DNA of 26,487 nt from Terriglobales bacterium (lineage in GTDB: Bacteria; Acidobacteriota; Terriglobia; Terriglobales; Acidobacteriaceae), in NCBI GenBank assembly GCA_019241735.1, contig JAFAWN010000114.1, forward strand, positions 1-26,487, written 5' to 3'. This document shows, one piece after another, positions 1-7,410 of this stretch. Both the position numbers and the translations under genes were made by a program. The notes under the pieces were generated by a model. That model was not told where the DNA came from. It ran no database searches and saw nothing but the letters and a program-made list of their open reading frames with translations. The stretch's first letter is position 1. The number at the start of each line of letters is the position of its first letter.

Positions 1-365
1 TGGAGGCATTGCCGCGAGATCTGAGATATGCCTTCGAATTCCGCGACCTGAGCTGGATTCGACCTGATATTGACAAGCTCCTCGCCAGATTCAGGGCCGC
101 ATTCTGCATCTATGAACTCGCCGGCTACCAGTCTCCATTGACCATAACCGGCGACTTTGCATACGTGCGTTTGCATGGGCCGGGTCCCGCCAAATATCAG
201 GAGACCTACAGCACCCAGCGCCTTCGCGGGTGGAGCAAACAGATCGAGGATTGGGCGAAAGATCTGGCTGCTATCTACATCTATTTTGATAATGATCAAG
301 CGGGCTATGCAGCTCGGAATGCCCAGACCCTCAAGCAGATGGTCACTGGAAAAAACCCCCGATAG
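1..365 (+). CDS. DUF72 (YecE-like) protein, C-terminal fragment
   Basis: The reading frame is open at the left edge (codons start at base 3) and ends with TAG at 363-365, so only about the last 120 residues are present. The visible part has hallmarks of the DUF72/YecE family, a TIM-barrel family of unknown function: a YAFEFRDLSW stretch near the start, a YVRLHGPG strand, and the C-terminal IYIYFDNDQAGYAARNA segment, matching the family's FNND..G.A..NA signature. An internal TTG at base 9 could be mistaken for a start, but the frame continues upstream (Glu-Ala before it) and the barrel would be headless without the missing part. The molecular function of the family is not established. Identification is good; the fragment says nothing about regulation. 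Confidence 0.85.
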   Translation, partial: EALPRDLRYAFEFRDLSWIRPDIDKLLARFRAAFCIYELAGYQSPLTITGDFAYVRLHGPGPAKYQETYSTQRLRGWSKQIEDWAKDLAAIYIYFDNDQAGYAARNAQTLKQMVTGKNPR

Positions 366-462
366 AGCGGGAAGGACGCTTGTCTGGCCGCTGGCATCGC
401 CACTTTGGGCCGATGAATGACATTACTGCGAACCAGGCGGGATGGCCGACGACTGACACTTC

Positions 463-1182
463 TTACTCCTCGTACTCATCTGATCCGAGCACCCAGATAA
501 ACGACTGAATGTCGATCAAATCCCGGGGTCGAAGGTCGCGGAGGTCGTTTCCAATTTGGGTGGCAAACGCGAGAAGACTGGAGTAGGTTTCCCACGACGG
601 TCCCGAGTGATAGCGAAAATCGAAGCCGTATTCTCTAGCCGCCAATCGCGTTACCGTAGGCTTTAAGAAGATATGCGTTTCAGGCTGCGCAATGAAGCCA
701 AATACGGTCGCTACCGGCCAGGTAAGCACTCGACTTTGCCTGCGCGGAAGTGCTGCAACAACCTCGCACCACCGGCCAAATTTAGTTTCCAGACTCCCCG
801 CCCCGTATAGAAGGGAGTACAGACCTTCCGCGAAATCACGAGCGCCCGCTTCAGATTTCAACGCATCCCGGATTGCCATCTTCTCAAACGAGAAAAGAAG
901 ATTTGTCCGGGACTCAATCCTGACTACCTCCGCGCCAATCTCCAGAAACTTCCCCTGGGATAGTTTTGACCGAAACGCCTCACGATCCAGTGAAGCCTTC
1001 CATTCCTGATGCGCCCGCCACTTGTATCCGCGCTCCCAGTCCAGGTAGGTCTCATCGCGAAATCCGTCGTGGAAGAATCTCAGAAACTTGCGCTTGCAAA
1101 GCGCGACAGTGGATCGGCTCTGAACGGACCCAGCGTGCCCGGCTTTGACGAGCTTAGCGTGCGTTGCGGTTCGCGTTTTCAT
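463..1182 (-). CDS. Conserved hypothetical protein, 239 aa
   Basis: The protein has no domain I can tie to a function. It carries strongly patterned segments of a widespread uncharacterised bacterial family: KFLRFF..GFRDETYLDWERGYKW near residues 32-55, LLFSFEKMAIRDA in the middle, RVLTWPVATVFGFIAQP, and a C-terminal RDLRPRDLIDIQSFIWVLGSDEY. There is no signal peptide or membrane helix, so it is probably cytosolic. The ATG at 1182 is the first possible start, because an in-frame TGA lies immediately upstream; no clear Shine-Dalgarno is visible, and the true start may be a little inside since the recognisable family pattern begins near residue 30. It lies 82 bp downstream of the SDR gene on the same strand, so cotranscription is possible. 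An 11-bp tandem duplication lies just upstream of the start. Confidence 0.75.
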   Translation of the reverse strand: MKTRTATHAKLVKAGHAGSVQSRSTVALCKRKFLRFFHDGFRDETYLDWERGYKWRAHQEWKASLDREAFRSKLSQGKFLEIGAEVVRIESRTNLLFSFEKMAIRDALKSEAGARDFAEGLYSLLYGAGSLETKFGRWCEVVAALPRRQSRVLTWPVATVFGFIAQPETHIFLKPTVTRLAAREYGFDFRYHSGPSWETYSSLLAFATQIGNDLRDLRPRDLIDIQSFIWVLGSDEYEE

Positions 1183-1184
1183 TC

Positions 1185-1206
1185 ATCTGTCGCACATCTG
1201 TCGCAC
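1185..1206. repeat. Perfect 11-bp tandem duplication
   Basis: The unit ATCTGTCGCAC occurs twice in direct succession (1185-1195 and 1196-1206), ending 2 bp from the start codon of the minus-strand hypothetical gene. It occupies the place where a ribosome-binding site would be expected and contains none. It may be a simple replication-slippage duplication; no function is implied by the sequence. Confidence 0.8.
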
Positions 1207-1264
1207 CCAGGCCGTTATTTTTGCGAAGCGGATCCCGCGGACGGCCTCTTTCTCTCCTGCCGGC

Positions 1265-2053
1265 TTAGCTGGCTTTCGGTTTCGCCATCTTTTCGTGCAT
1301 TGCCCCCTTCACCACCCCCGGAGTAACGTTAGCCAGCATTCCTTCCACTTTGGTTTTCAGCGAGGCAGCATAAACATGGTCTTTGCCCGCCAGCAGGGCC
1401 TCGATGCCTTGCCGCGCGACATCCTCGGGCTGGCTTTCGGTCTTGCCCTCTGAGCCTACCTGGGTGTTGTCCATCCCGGCGCGGTGGAAAAAGTCGGTAT
1501 CGGTAGGGCCCGGTTGCAAGGCGGTGACGGAAACGCCGCTGTCCCGGAGTTCATAGCGCAGACTGTGCGCGAAGGTGAGATCGAACGACTTGGTTGCGGC
1601 ATAAACGGCTTCCCGCGGTGCCACCATCTCTCCGGCAATGGACGAAGTGATCAGGATGCGGCCCTGTCCCCTCGCGAGCATATGGCGAACCACATGCTTT
1701 GCGAGTTGCACCGTTCCCGAACAGTTCAGCGAGATCATGTTCAGTTCCGCATCCAGGTCGGTTTCGGCGAACAGACCGCCGACGCCGACGCCGGCATTAA
1801 TACAGGCGACATCCACCTGGCGTCGCAACCCCTCGACCTTCGTCCACAACTGATCGACCCCTTCGCGTTTCGCCAGGTCAGCTTGGATGGCAACCACCTC
1901 CACACCTGACAATTGCAAGGTTTGAGCCGCGTCGTTCAGCCGTTCATCCTCGGCGCAGATTGCAAGATCGTACCCGCGACCTGCAAGTTCCTTCGCCAAT
2001 GCCAGTCCGATCCCGCTCGAAGCTCCCGTTACCAGTGCGAACTGTTGTGCCAT
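1265..2053 (-). CDS. Short-chain dehydrogenase/reductase (classical SDR)
   Basis: A 262-residue classical SDR oxidoreductase using NAD(P)H. The Rossmann glycine motif TGASSGIG is at residues 9-16, the structural NAG motif at 86-88, and the catalytic Asn-Ser-Tyr-Lys set is present as Asn110, Ser137/138, Tyr151 and Lys155 (YAATK). The PGPTDTDF segment following the active site is typical of the family. Substrate cannot be read from the sequence. I chose the ATG at 2053 because GGAG at 2062-2065 lies 8 bp upstream; a TTG two codons earlier is too close to that site. The C-terminal tail (about residues 225-262) is rich in Lys and Ala. The promoter must lie in the 179-bp spacer shared with the divergent regulator gene at 2233. 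Confidence 0.9.
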   Translation of the reverse strand: MAQQFALVTGASSGIGLALAKELAGRGYDLAICAEDERLNDAAQTLQLSGVEVVAIQADLAKREGVDQLWTKVEGLRRQVDVACINAGVGVGGLFAETDLDAELNMISLNCSGTVQLAKHVVRHMLARGQGRILITSSIAGEMVAPREAVYAATKSFDLTFAHSLRYELRDSGVSVTALQPGPTDTDFFHRAGMDNTQVGSEGKTESQPEDVARQGIEALLAGKDHVYAASLKTKVEGMLANVTPGVVKGAMHEKMAKPKAS

Positions 2054-2232
2054 CGTCAAATCTCCAATCCTTTGATCTTTAAATCCGAGTGGATGAGATG
2101 CTTCTGTGAGTGCACAGGATGTTCAACCAATGCTGCCGCGCCCGTGAAAATTGGGCCCCGCTGTTATTATGGATAGCTACTTTTCCGCGGGATTCGAATA
2201 CATCTGCCGCCGCCGAACGGACAAAATACAAA

Positions 2233-2640
2233 ATGGCAAGACTTTCAGGCTGGAAAGAAATCGCTAGTCATCTACAAACGTCGGTCCGCACCGTCCAACG
2301 TTGGGAGAGGACCGAATCTCTTCCCATTCACCGGCACTATCACCGCAGAGGTACCACTTCTTATGCGATCTCGGAAGAGCTGGACTCGTGGCTTCGCGAT
2401 CGCAGTATTCACTCCCGGGGCGTCAAAGTTGCGGCCCCGAGCATCGGCGCCATGTTCGACCTCATCGGGCAACAGGACGCGCTGATCAACAAGCTGCGGG
2501 TGGTAATTGAAGACCAGCGAAGCCTAAGCCGTCAGATTGCCGATGCCCGCCAGGATTTAAAGCCGCTTCCCGCCTCCGCATTGAAGGAGCACCCAGACTC
2601 TAAGATCGTCCTCCAACTCGTTCCCGGAGCGCGCGAATGA
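2233..2640 (+). CDS. Winged-helix/MerR-like DNA-binding regulator, 135 aa
   Basis: Residues about 4-60 form a compact helix-turn-helix with the pattern GWKEIASHL...VRTVQRWER, followed by an IHRH...RGTTSYAISEELDSWL wing. This resembles the excisionase/MerR-like N-terminal domain common in Acidobacteriota regulators, there often joined to TPR or WD40 sensor domains. Here the rest is a short, mostly helical region (about residues 75-110), probably coiled coil, with no sensor or enzyme domain. The ATG at 2233 is preferred over upstream in-frame ATGs because the conserved domain begins immediately after it; the ribosome-binding site (GGA about 12 bp upstream) is weak. It overlaps the next gene by an ATGA junction, so the two are translationally coupled. 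Target genes are unknown; the divergent SDR gene is one candidate. Confidence 0.75.
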   Translation: MARLSGWKEIASHLQTSVRTVQRWERTESLPIHRHYHRRGTTSYAISEELDSWLRDRSIHSRGVKVAAPSIGAMFDLIGQQDALINKLRVVIEDQRSLSRQIADARQDLKPLPASALKEHPDSKIVLQLVPGARE

Positions 2641-2858
2641 AACAGCAATGCCAACGCTGCTCGGAGCTTTTCAGCAGCGTAGCAGCAGTGCTGGACGATC
2701 TCACATCACTGACCCGCGCGCAATCGGAAGCCTTCAAAGCCGGCGACATGGACGAGTTCACCCGGCTCGACAAGGAACTCGAGAACGCGGTCGGGCTAAA
2801 GGAGCGCAGCATCGGCGCGCTGCGGGAGCACCGCCGGGAGCATGGCCTCGCGGGCTGA
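2637..2858 (+). CDS. Small helical hypothetical protein, 73 aa
   Basis: A short acidic/amphipathic helical protein with a CxxC near the N-terminus (Cys5 and Cys8) and heptad-like leucine spacing from about residue 15 to 65, suggesting a helical hairpin or coiled coil. Its ATG overlaps the TGA of the regulator gene (ATGA), and GGAG lies about 7 bp upstream of that ATG, which together support real translation as the second cistron of a two-gene unit. I do not recognise a named family; the GD..EF..L...LE...G...R..G.L..H motif looks like small proteins found beside similar Acidobacteriota regulators (from memory). A role as partner or antagonist of the regulator is speculation based only on the coupling. 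Confidence 0.6.
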   Translation: MKQQCQRCSELFSSVAAVLDDLTSLTRAQSEAFKAGDMDEFTRLDKELENAVGLKERSIGALREHRREHGLAG

Positions 2859-2869
2859 TCCCTGTTATT

Positions 2870-3475
2870 TCACCGCCTCCCGGGTTTCTTCTTTGAGGCA
2901 CTCCGCGCTGCCGCCGGCCCCCGCCGAAGTTTCCCGTCGTCCTTTTTACTCGCTCTCTGGCGCTCGCCGCCTGCTTGCGCCGTCCGCGCCGCCTCGGCGT
3001 TGATTCCCCCCTCAGCCAGCGACGACAGTTTCTCGTCTGCGGCTTTTTCTTCGTCCAGCGTTTCCTGCAAAAGCTCCGCCGCCTCCGCGTGCCCCATCGT
3101 CTGAGCCCATGCGATTAAAGAGCCGTAGGCAGCCATTTCGTAGTGCTCGGCGCGCTGACCCGCGGCAATCAGGCATGCATCAAGCACCGTCTCTTCGATG
3201 TCCTCTTCGAGAATACTCTTGCCTTCCTCGATGATGCCGGCGATTCCGTCGCAGTGTTTCCCGCGTGGTTTTTCATCCAGCGATGCAAAGACCTGCTCCA
3301 GGCGTCTTATCTGTCCCTCAGTCTCCGCGAGATGGTCTTCAAAAGCAGTTCGAAGCTCGTCCGAAGCTGCCGCGCGGGCCATTTTCGGAAGCGCTTTGGT
3401 CAGCTGTTTTTCTGCGTCATAGGCATCGCGCAGCTCGTCAATGAAGACCTCATGAAATGATTTTGGCTCCGGCAT
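2870..3475 (-). CDS. YciE/YciF-type ferritin-like protein (DUF892)
   Basis: A 201-residue protein whose first about 160 residues match the YciE/YciF (DUF892) ferritin-like four-helix bundle: it opens with F.EVFIDELRDAYDAEKQLTKALPKMA, and has paired acidic helices with ELRTAFEDHLAETEGQ, EDIEETVLDACLIAAGQRAEHYEMAAYGSL and LLQETLDEEKAADEKL, where the Glu and His residues are probable di-metal ligands. Members are induced by stress and starvation; their chemistry is not firmly established. The C-terminal about 30 residues form a Lys/Arg/Ala-rich tail (KKDDGKLRRG...SKKKPGRR) outside the bundle. AGGA at 3483-3486 lies 7 bp before the ATG. It begins 31 bp after the end of katE on the same strand, so the two are probably cotranscribed. 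Confidence 0.9.
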   Translation of the reverse strand: MPEPKSFHEVFIDELRDAYDAEKQLTKALPKMARAAASDELRTAFEDHLAETEGQIRRLEQVFASLDEKPRGKHCDGIAGIIEEGKSILEEDIEETVLDACLIAAGQRAEHYEMAAYGSLIAWAQTMGHAEAAELLQETLDEEKAADEKLSSLAEGGINAEAARTAQAGGERQRASKKDDGKLRRGPAAARSASKKKPGRR

Positions 3476-3506
3476 TATCCTGTCCTTTCGTGTCTAAGGT
3501 TTGAAA

Positions 3507-5888
3507 TTACACCCGCGGCGGATCGGTCTCCCGGGCAAAATGCCGGTGCGCTGCCAGTGCTGCGATAAATCTTTCGAAACCGGAGTGACCCCCCATTATG
3601 ATTCCGGGATCGGCCTTGCCGCCGGGAAGCGCTGCGGCTATACCCGCCCGGTCGAGCAACGACCCTCCGGATCCCATTACCAGGATCGGCTTGCAATGCC
3701 GGTACTGGTCCTTGAGGAATTCCAGACTGCGTCCATCCGCAGCCAGACCCTCAGCTCCATCACCATCCGGAAGCACCACGCCATCGAAGAGTACAGACGG
3801 AAGCGCTTCAAGCGTGCCATCGATTTCCACGAAGGCCTCGCCCTGCCCTGAGACGCGCCCGAGCCGCGAGCTTATGAATCTGGGCACCGCACCGGCGGCG
3901 GTGAGCCGGTCAGCCAGGCCCAGCAGGCCTTCGATATCAGCGCCGTCCGCAACCAGCATAGCCACCCTGCGTCCAGCGATGCCTCCGTCGCCGGGCCTGG
4001 CGAAAAGAGACAGCGCTTTTGACACCGTTACTTCCGGCTTGACCTTTTTCGTTAACACTTTCGGCATCGGTTCCGGAAGTTCAGTCAGGCCAAGACCTTC
4101 AGCAACCGCCTCGGCCAGCTCAGGCGCTACATTCATCAGCCCGGACACCATGCGTACTCTGATCGCGGGCGTCTGCACCCGTGAAAGCTCGAAACGAAAT
4201 GCATTGACGATGTGTTTCTTTTCAACTTCGGTTTGGCTGTTCCAGAAAAGCGTTGCCTGGCTATAGTGGTCGGCGAAGCGCTCTCCCTTGCCGCGAACCT
4301 TATCGCCGGCGTCTTCTGCCGGCCCCGCATACGAACGGAAGCCCGCTGCGCCCGCCTGAAACGGACAGCCGCCGGCAAGTGAATTGGGCTCATACGAGAC
4401 GCGGCCACGATTAATTGCCTGACGGTGCATACCGTCACGCTGATTGTTGTGCGCCTGCGCCACCGGAGCGTTAATCGGAATTTCGTGAAAGTTCGGGCCG
4501 CCCAGGCGCGAGATCTGTGTATCCACATACGAGTGAATGCGGCCGGCAAGCAGGGGATCGTTTGTGAAATCCAGTCCCGGCACTATGTGGGCGGTACAGA
4601 AAGCCACCTGCTCGGTTTCTGCGAAAAAATTATCGGGGTTGCGGTTGAGCACCATTCTGCCCACCGGGACCAGGGGTACCAGTTCCTCGGGCACGATTTT
4701 TGTGGCATCCAGCACGTCGAAGCTGAATTTTTCGGCGTCTTCTTCGGTAAAAATCTGCAGGGCGAGCTCCCATTCGGGATAGGCGCCCGCCTCGATTGCT
4801 TCCCATAAGTCACGCCGGTGATAATCCGGATCAGCGCCTGAAATCTTGACCGCTTCGTCCCATACCAGCGAATGCGTTCCTGCTTTCGGGGACCAGTGGA
4901 ATTTGACGAAACGGGATTCCCCCTCGGCGTTTACCAGGCGGAATGTATGGACCCCGAAACCCTGCATCATCCGGTAGCTGCGCGGGATTCCGCGATCAGA
5001 CATCGCCCACATCAACATGGCGGTCGATTCCGGCATGAGGGAGACGAAATCCCAGAACGTGTCATGAGCAGTGGCCGCCTGGGGCATGGCGAAATGCGGC
5101 TCCGGTTTCGCAGCATGAACCAGGTCAGGAAACTTCATCGCGTCCTGAATAAAAAAGATGGGGATATTGTTGCCTACCAGGTCCCAGTTTCCCTCGTCGG
5201 TGTAGAACTTCACCGCGAAACCGCGCACGTCGCGGGCGGTATCGGCCGACCCGCGCTCGCCCACGACCGTGGAAAACCGGGCGAAAACCGGGGTGCGCTT
5301 GCCGGCTTCCGAGAAAATCGATGCGCGTGTGAGTTCGGTGAGCGGCTTGTAACATTCAAAATATCCATGCGCCGCCGAGCCCCGGGCATGCACGATCCGC
5401 TCGGGGATACGCTCGTGATCGAAATGTGTGATCTTTTCTCGAAGAATGAAGTCTTCGAGCAGGGTGGGGCCGCGTAGGCCTGCCTTCAGCGAGTTCTGAT
5501 TGTCAGCGACCGGAACCCCGAGGTTGGTAGTCAAAGTGCGACCGGTCGAATCCACCCTCACGCGATCCAGAGGCGCAATGGTTTTGTTGTTGCCGATCGG
5601 CGGCGCGCCGCTGCCCACTTTTTCAGAGGCGTTGGCCTCAGAGACGGTACTGGCGCCCACTATTGGATCAGTAGGCCTTTCAGTCTTGCCTTGTTCCGCT
5701 TCGCCTCCGAATTCGGACGGCTTGTTTTCGTTGAATGCGAACCGCGCTGCCAGTTCCTGGCTGGCGGTGAATTTGTCCTGAAGCGCGCTGCCCTCGGCGC
5801 CCGAAGGGACGGTTGGGCCGCTCACCGTGGATCGGGTGGGCGCCTCTTCCGACCCGGATTTCTTTCTAGGGGGATTAGAGCCTGGCAT
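3507..5888 (-). CDS. katE: Large-subunit monofunctional catalase (HPII type)
   Basis: A 793-residue clade-2 catalase that disproportionates hydrogen peroxide using haem. The active-site His167 (in ERIVHARG), Asn240 (in VGNNIP) and haem-ligand Tyr454 (in HSYVDTQ) have exactly the spacing of His128, Asn201 and Tyr415 of E. coli HPII. Residues from about 630 form the flavodoxin/class I amidotransferase-like C-terminal domain of large catalases. The first about 125 residues are longer than in HPII and low in complexity (Ser, Pro, Thr, Gly). The position of HPII His392, which cross-links to the haem tyrosine, is Cys431 here. The ATG at 5888 has GGAG at 5894-5897, 5 bp upstream. The DUF892 gene follows 31 bp downstream. 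The 183-bp upstream spacer carries two dyads that could be operators. Confidence 0.97.
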   Translation of the reverse strand: MPGSNPPRKKSGSEEAPTRSTVSGPTVPSGAEGSALQDKFTASQELAARFAFNENKPSEFGGEAEQGKTERPTDPIVGASTVSEANASEKVGSGAPPIGNNKTIAPLDRVRVDSTGRTLTTNLGVPVADNQNSLKAGLRGPTLLEDFILREKITHFDHERIPERIVHARGSAAHGYFECYKPLTELTRASIFSEAGKRTPVFARFSTVVGERGSADTARDVRGFAVKFYTDEGNWDLVGNNIPIFFIQDAMKFPDLVHAAKPEPHFAMPQAATAHDTFWDFVSLMPESTAMLMWAMSDRGIPRSYRMMQGFGVHTFRLVNAEGESRFVKFHWSPKAGTHSLVWDEAVKISGADPDYHRRDLWEAIEAGAYPEWELALQIFTEEDAEKFSFDVLDATKIVPEELVPLVPVGRMVLNRNPDNFFAETEQVAFCTAHIVPGLDFTNDPLLAGRIHSYVDTQISRLGGPNFHEIPINAPVAQAHNNQRDGMHRQAINRGRVSYEPNSLAGGCPFQAGAAGFRSYAGPAEDAGDKVRGKGERFADHYSQATLFWNSQTEVEKKHIVNAFRFELSRVQTPAIRVRMVSGLMNVAPELAEAVAEGLGLTELPEPMPKVLTKKVKPEVTVSKALSLFARPGDGGIAGRRVAMLVADGADIEGLLGLADRLTAAGAVPRFISSRLGRVSGQGEAFVEIDGTLEALPSVLFDGVVLPDGDGAEGLAADGRSLEFLKDQYRHCKPILVMGSGGSLLDRAGIAAALPGGKADPGIIMGGHSGFERFIAALAAHRHFARETDPPRV

Positions 5889-5904
5889 GATTTCTCCGGA
5901 GAGG

Positions 5905-5921
5905 ATGCGTTAAGAGCGCAT
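5905..5921. promoter_or_regulatory. Small inverted repeat in the katE leader
   Basis: ATGCG (5905-5909) and CGCAT (5917-5921) are perfect inverted arms around a 7-base spacer, 17-33 bp upstream of the katE start codon and just upstream of its ribosome-binding site. It may be a weak leader hairpin or chance; the arms are short. Confidence 0.25.
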
Positions 5922-5980
5922 GCCTCGCGCCCCTTGGAGGTAATTTTGTTCCATGCCGTTGCTTCCGCTGGCGTGCTTTG

Positions 5981-5998
5981 GCGCACTTTGTCGTGCGC
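5981..5998. promoter_or_regulatory. Inverted repeat upstream of katE, possible operator
   Basis: GCGCAC and GTGCGC form perfect 6-base arms around TTTGTC, and the dyad extends outward as TTG/CAA with one mismatch. A further GCGTGC lies a few bases to its left. It sits about 95 bp upstream of the katE start, a plausible position for a regulator of the catalase operon. The regulator cannot be named from the sequence. Confidence 0.35.
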
Positions 5999-6071
5999 AA
6001 TCCATAAGTTCTGTGTTTTCCGGGGAAATGGGCCGTACTTCTGCCCAGGGCTTGGAGGGGGTCTCTAAAGT

Positions 6072-7280
6072 CTAGAAAAGTGATAACTGTTTACACCTAC
6101 GTCGTGGACCTGCTGGATGAGTTGCCACAGTCCTGCCGCCCAGCGAATCAGAAATCTTAAGTTCACGCGCGACAGTTGCCTCTAAGTCGGCTCTTGGGGC
6201 CTGAGAATGTTCAATGGCCTGCACAAACCGGTCAAGCCGCCGAAGGCCGTCAATTTTGTCTGTGTTTCCCACCTTGGCTGCCTCTAACGAGCGCCTAAGG
6301 ATTTGTAAAGTCTCGTCGTAAGTTTTGAGCGGTACGGGGAAAGGGTGGCCGTCTTTGCCGCCATGCGCGAAGGAAAAACGTGCAGGATCAGAAAACCGTA
6401 TTGGGGTTCCGTGGATTACCTCGGCAACCAGGGCCAGCGACTGGAGAGTTCTAGGGCCAAGCTTCTCTAATAACAATAACGACGCGAAATCATGAAGCTC
6501 ACGCTCGTACGCCGCCGCCAGGACCGCTCCCAACCGCTGGAGGTCCACATCGGCGGCCCGGACATCATGATGCTTGGGCATTGTCAATTTCCGGATATCA
6601 GCCAGAGTCGCATGGGGATGGTTTCGCACAATATTTAATAAAGCCTGTTGCGCCGGCTGGGCGAAAGCGGAGACCAGGTTCATGATTTCCCCCTGATGCT
6701 CGCCGACGATTCCCGCGTGCGGCTCACTGGTAAAATTTTTCACCGCAGGCGAGTGCCAGTGGTACCGGCGCGCCATTCCGCTGGCGCCATTCATTCCTTG
6801 TTGGACGATCGTCCATTCGCCGTTTGCGGCAAGAATGAAGCCGTGGAGATAAAGTTGGAAGCCATCAGCGATGGCATTGTTATCAACGCGCGCCGCCAGG
6901 CGGCTACAGCGCACCAACGCGTCTCCGTTCAAACCAGTCCCGTCCGCGTACCGCAAAAGCTCGGCCGGAGTCTGGCGGGAGTGGCGTCCGCGGCCACCGC
7001 AGATGTAGATTCCCAGTTCCTGAGTTCGCGGATTCAGCCCTCTTTTGAGGGCTCCCAACACTGAGGTGGTGATGCCGGACGAGTGCCAGTCCATCCCCAT
7101 AACTGAACCGAGTGCCTGAAACCAGAACGGATCAGCAAGACGGGACAGCAGCGCTGACACGCCGTAATGGTGGACAACATTTTCGGCGATTGCGGTGCCG
7201 AGAAGCGTCATCCGGTCCGCTAGCCACTTGGGGACACTGCCCCCATGCAGCGGTAGGTTGGCAATCCCGGATCGTCGCAT
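6072..7280 (-). CDS. DUF763 domain protein, 402 aa
   Basis: The full length matches the DUF763 family found in bacteria and archaea, whose function is not established. Diagnostic segments are SGIANLPLHGGSVPKWL at the N-terminus, ADPFWFQALGSVMGMDWHSSGITTSVLGALK near residues 49-78, the GGRGRHSRQTP loop around 94-104, HHDVRAADVDLQRLG near 237-251, and HGGKDGHPFPVPLKTYDETLQILRRSL near 325-352. These conserved His, Asp and Gly residues suggest an enzyme, possibly nucleic-acid related, but that is speculation. No signal peptide or membrane helix is present. It starts at ATG 7280 with a poor ribosome-binding site (TGGA only) and is divergent from the DUF2252 gene across a 130-bp spacer. It lies upstream of katE on the same strand, but the 183-bp gap with dyads suggests separate transcription. 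Confidence 0.9.
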   Translation of the reverse strand: MRRSGIANLPLHGGSVPKWLADRMTLLGTAIAENVVHHYGVSALLSRLADPFWFQALGSVMGMDWHSSGITTSVLGALKRGLNPRTQELGIYICGGRGRHSRQTPAELLRYADGTGLNGDALVRCSRLAARVDNNAIADGFQLYLHGFILAANGEWTIVQQGMNGASGMARRYHWHSPAVKNFTSEPHAGIVGEHQGEIMNLVSAFAQPAQQALLNIVRNHPHATLADIRKLTMPKHHDVRAADVDLQRLGAVLAAAYERELHDFASLLLLEKLGPRTLQSLALVAEVIHGTPIRFSDPARFSFAHGGKDGHPFPVPLKTYDETLQILRRSLEAAKVGNTDKIDGLRRLDRFVQAIEHSQAPRADLEATVARELKISDSLGGRTVATHPAGPRRRCKQLSLF

Positions 7281-7370
7281 TCCAAAATTGTACCGTGCTA
7301 GTCCCCGCCCCGAAGTTTCGACAGCTGACAGCGCCTAACCATTTTTTTCAGGATGTAGGATCGCAGAAGC

Positions 7371-7394
7371 AATTCCTTAGCCTTACTAGGAATT
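7371..7394. promoter_or_regulatory. 24-bp dyad between the DUF763 and DUF2252 genes
   Basis: AATTCCT (7371-7377) and AGGAATT (7388-7394) are perfect 7-base inverted arms separated by 10 bases. The dyad ends 16 bp before the DUF2252 start and lies in the spacer between divergent genes. The arm-spacer-arm size (7-10-7) fits a dimeric repressor operator spanning two helical turns; it could equally be a leader hairpin. No U-run follows, so it is not a terminator. Confidence 0.4.
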
Positions 7395-7410
7395 CGCCAT
7401 TCTCATCCGT

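Noticed and set aside
2110..2232. 5' extension of the winged-helix regulator from an upstream in-frame ATG
   Set aside because: The added 41 residues have no family resemblance, and the conserved domain begins right after the ATG at 2233.
3598..4266. Long plus-strand frame opposite katE
   Set aside because: Its codons are the antisense of a strongly conserved catalase frame, its product is Ser/Pro-biased and no domain is visible.
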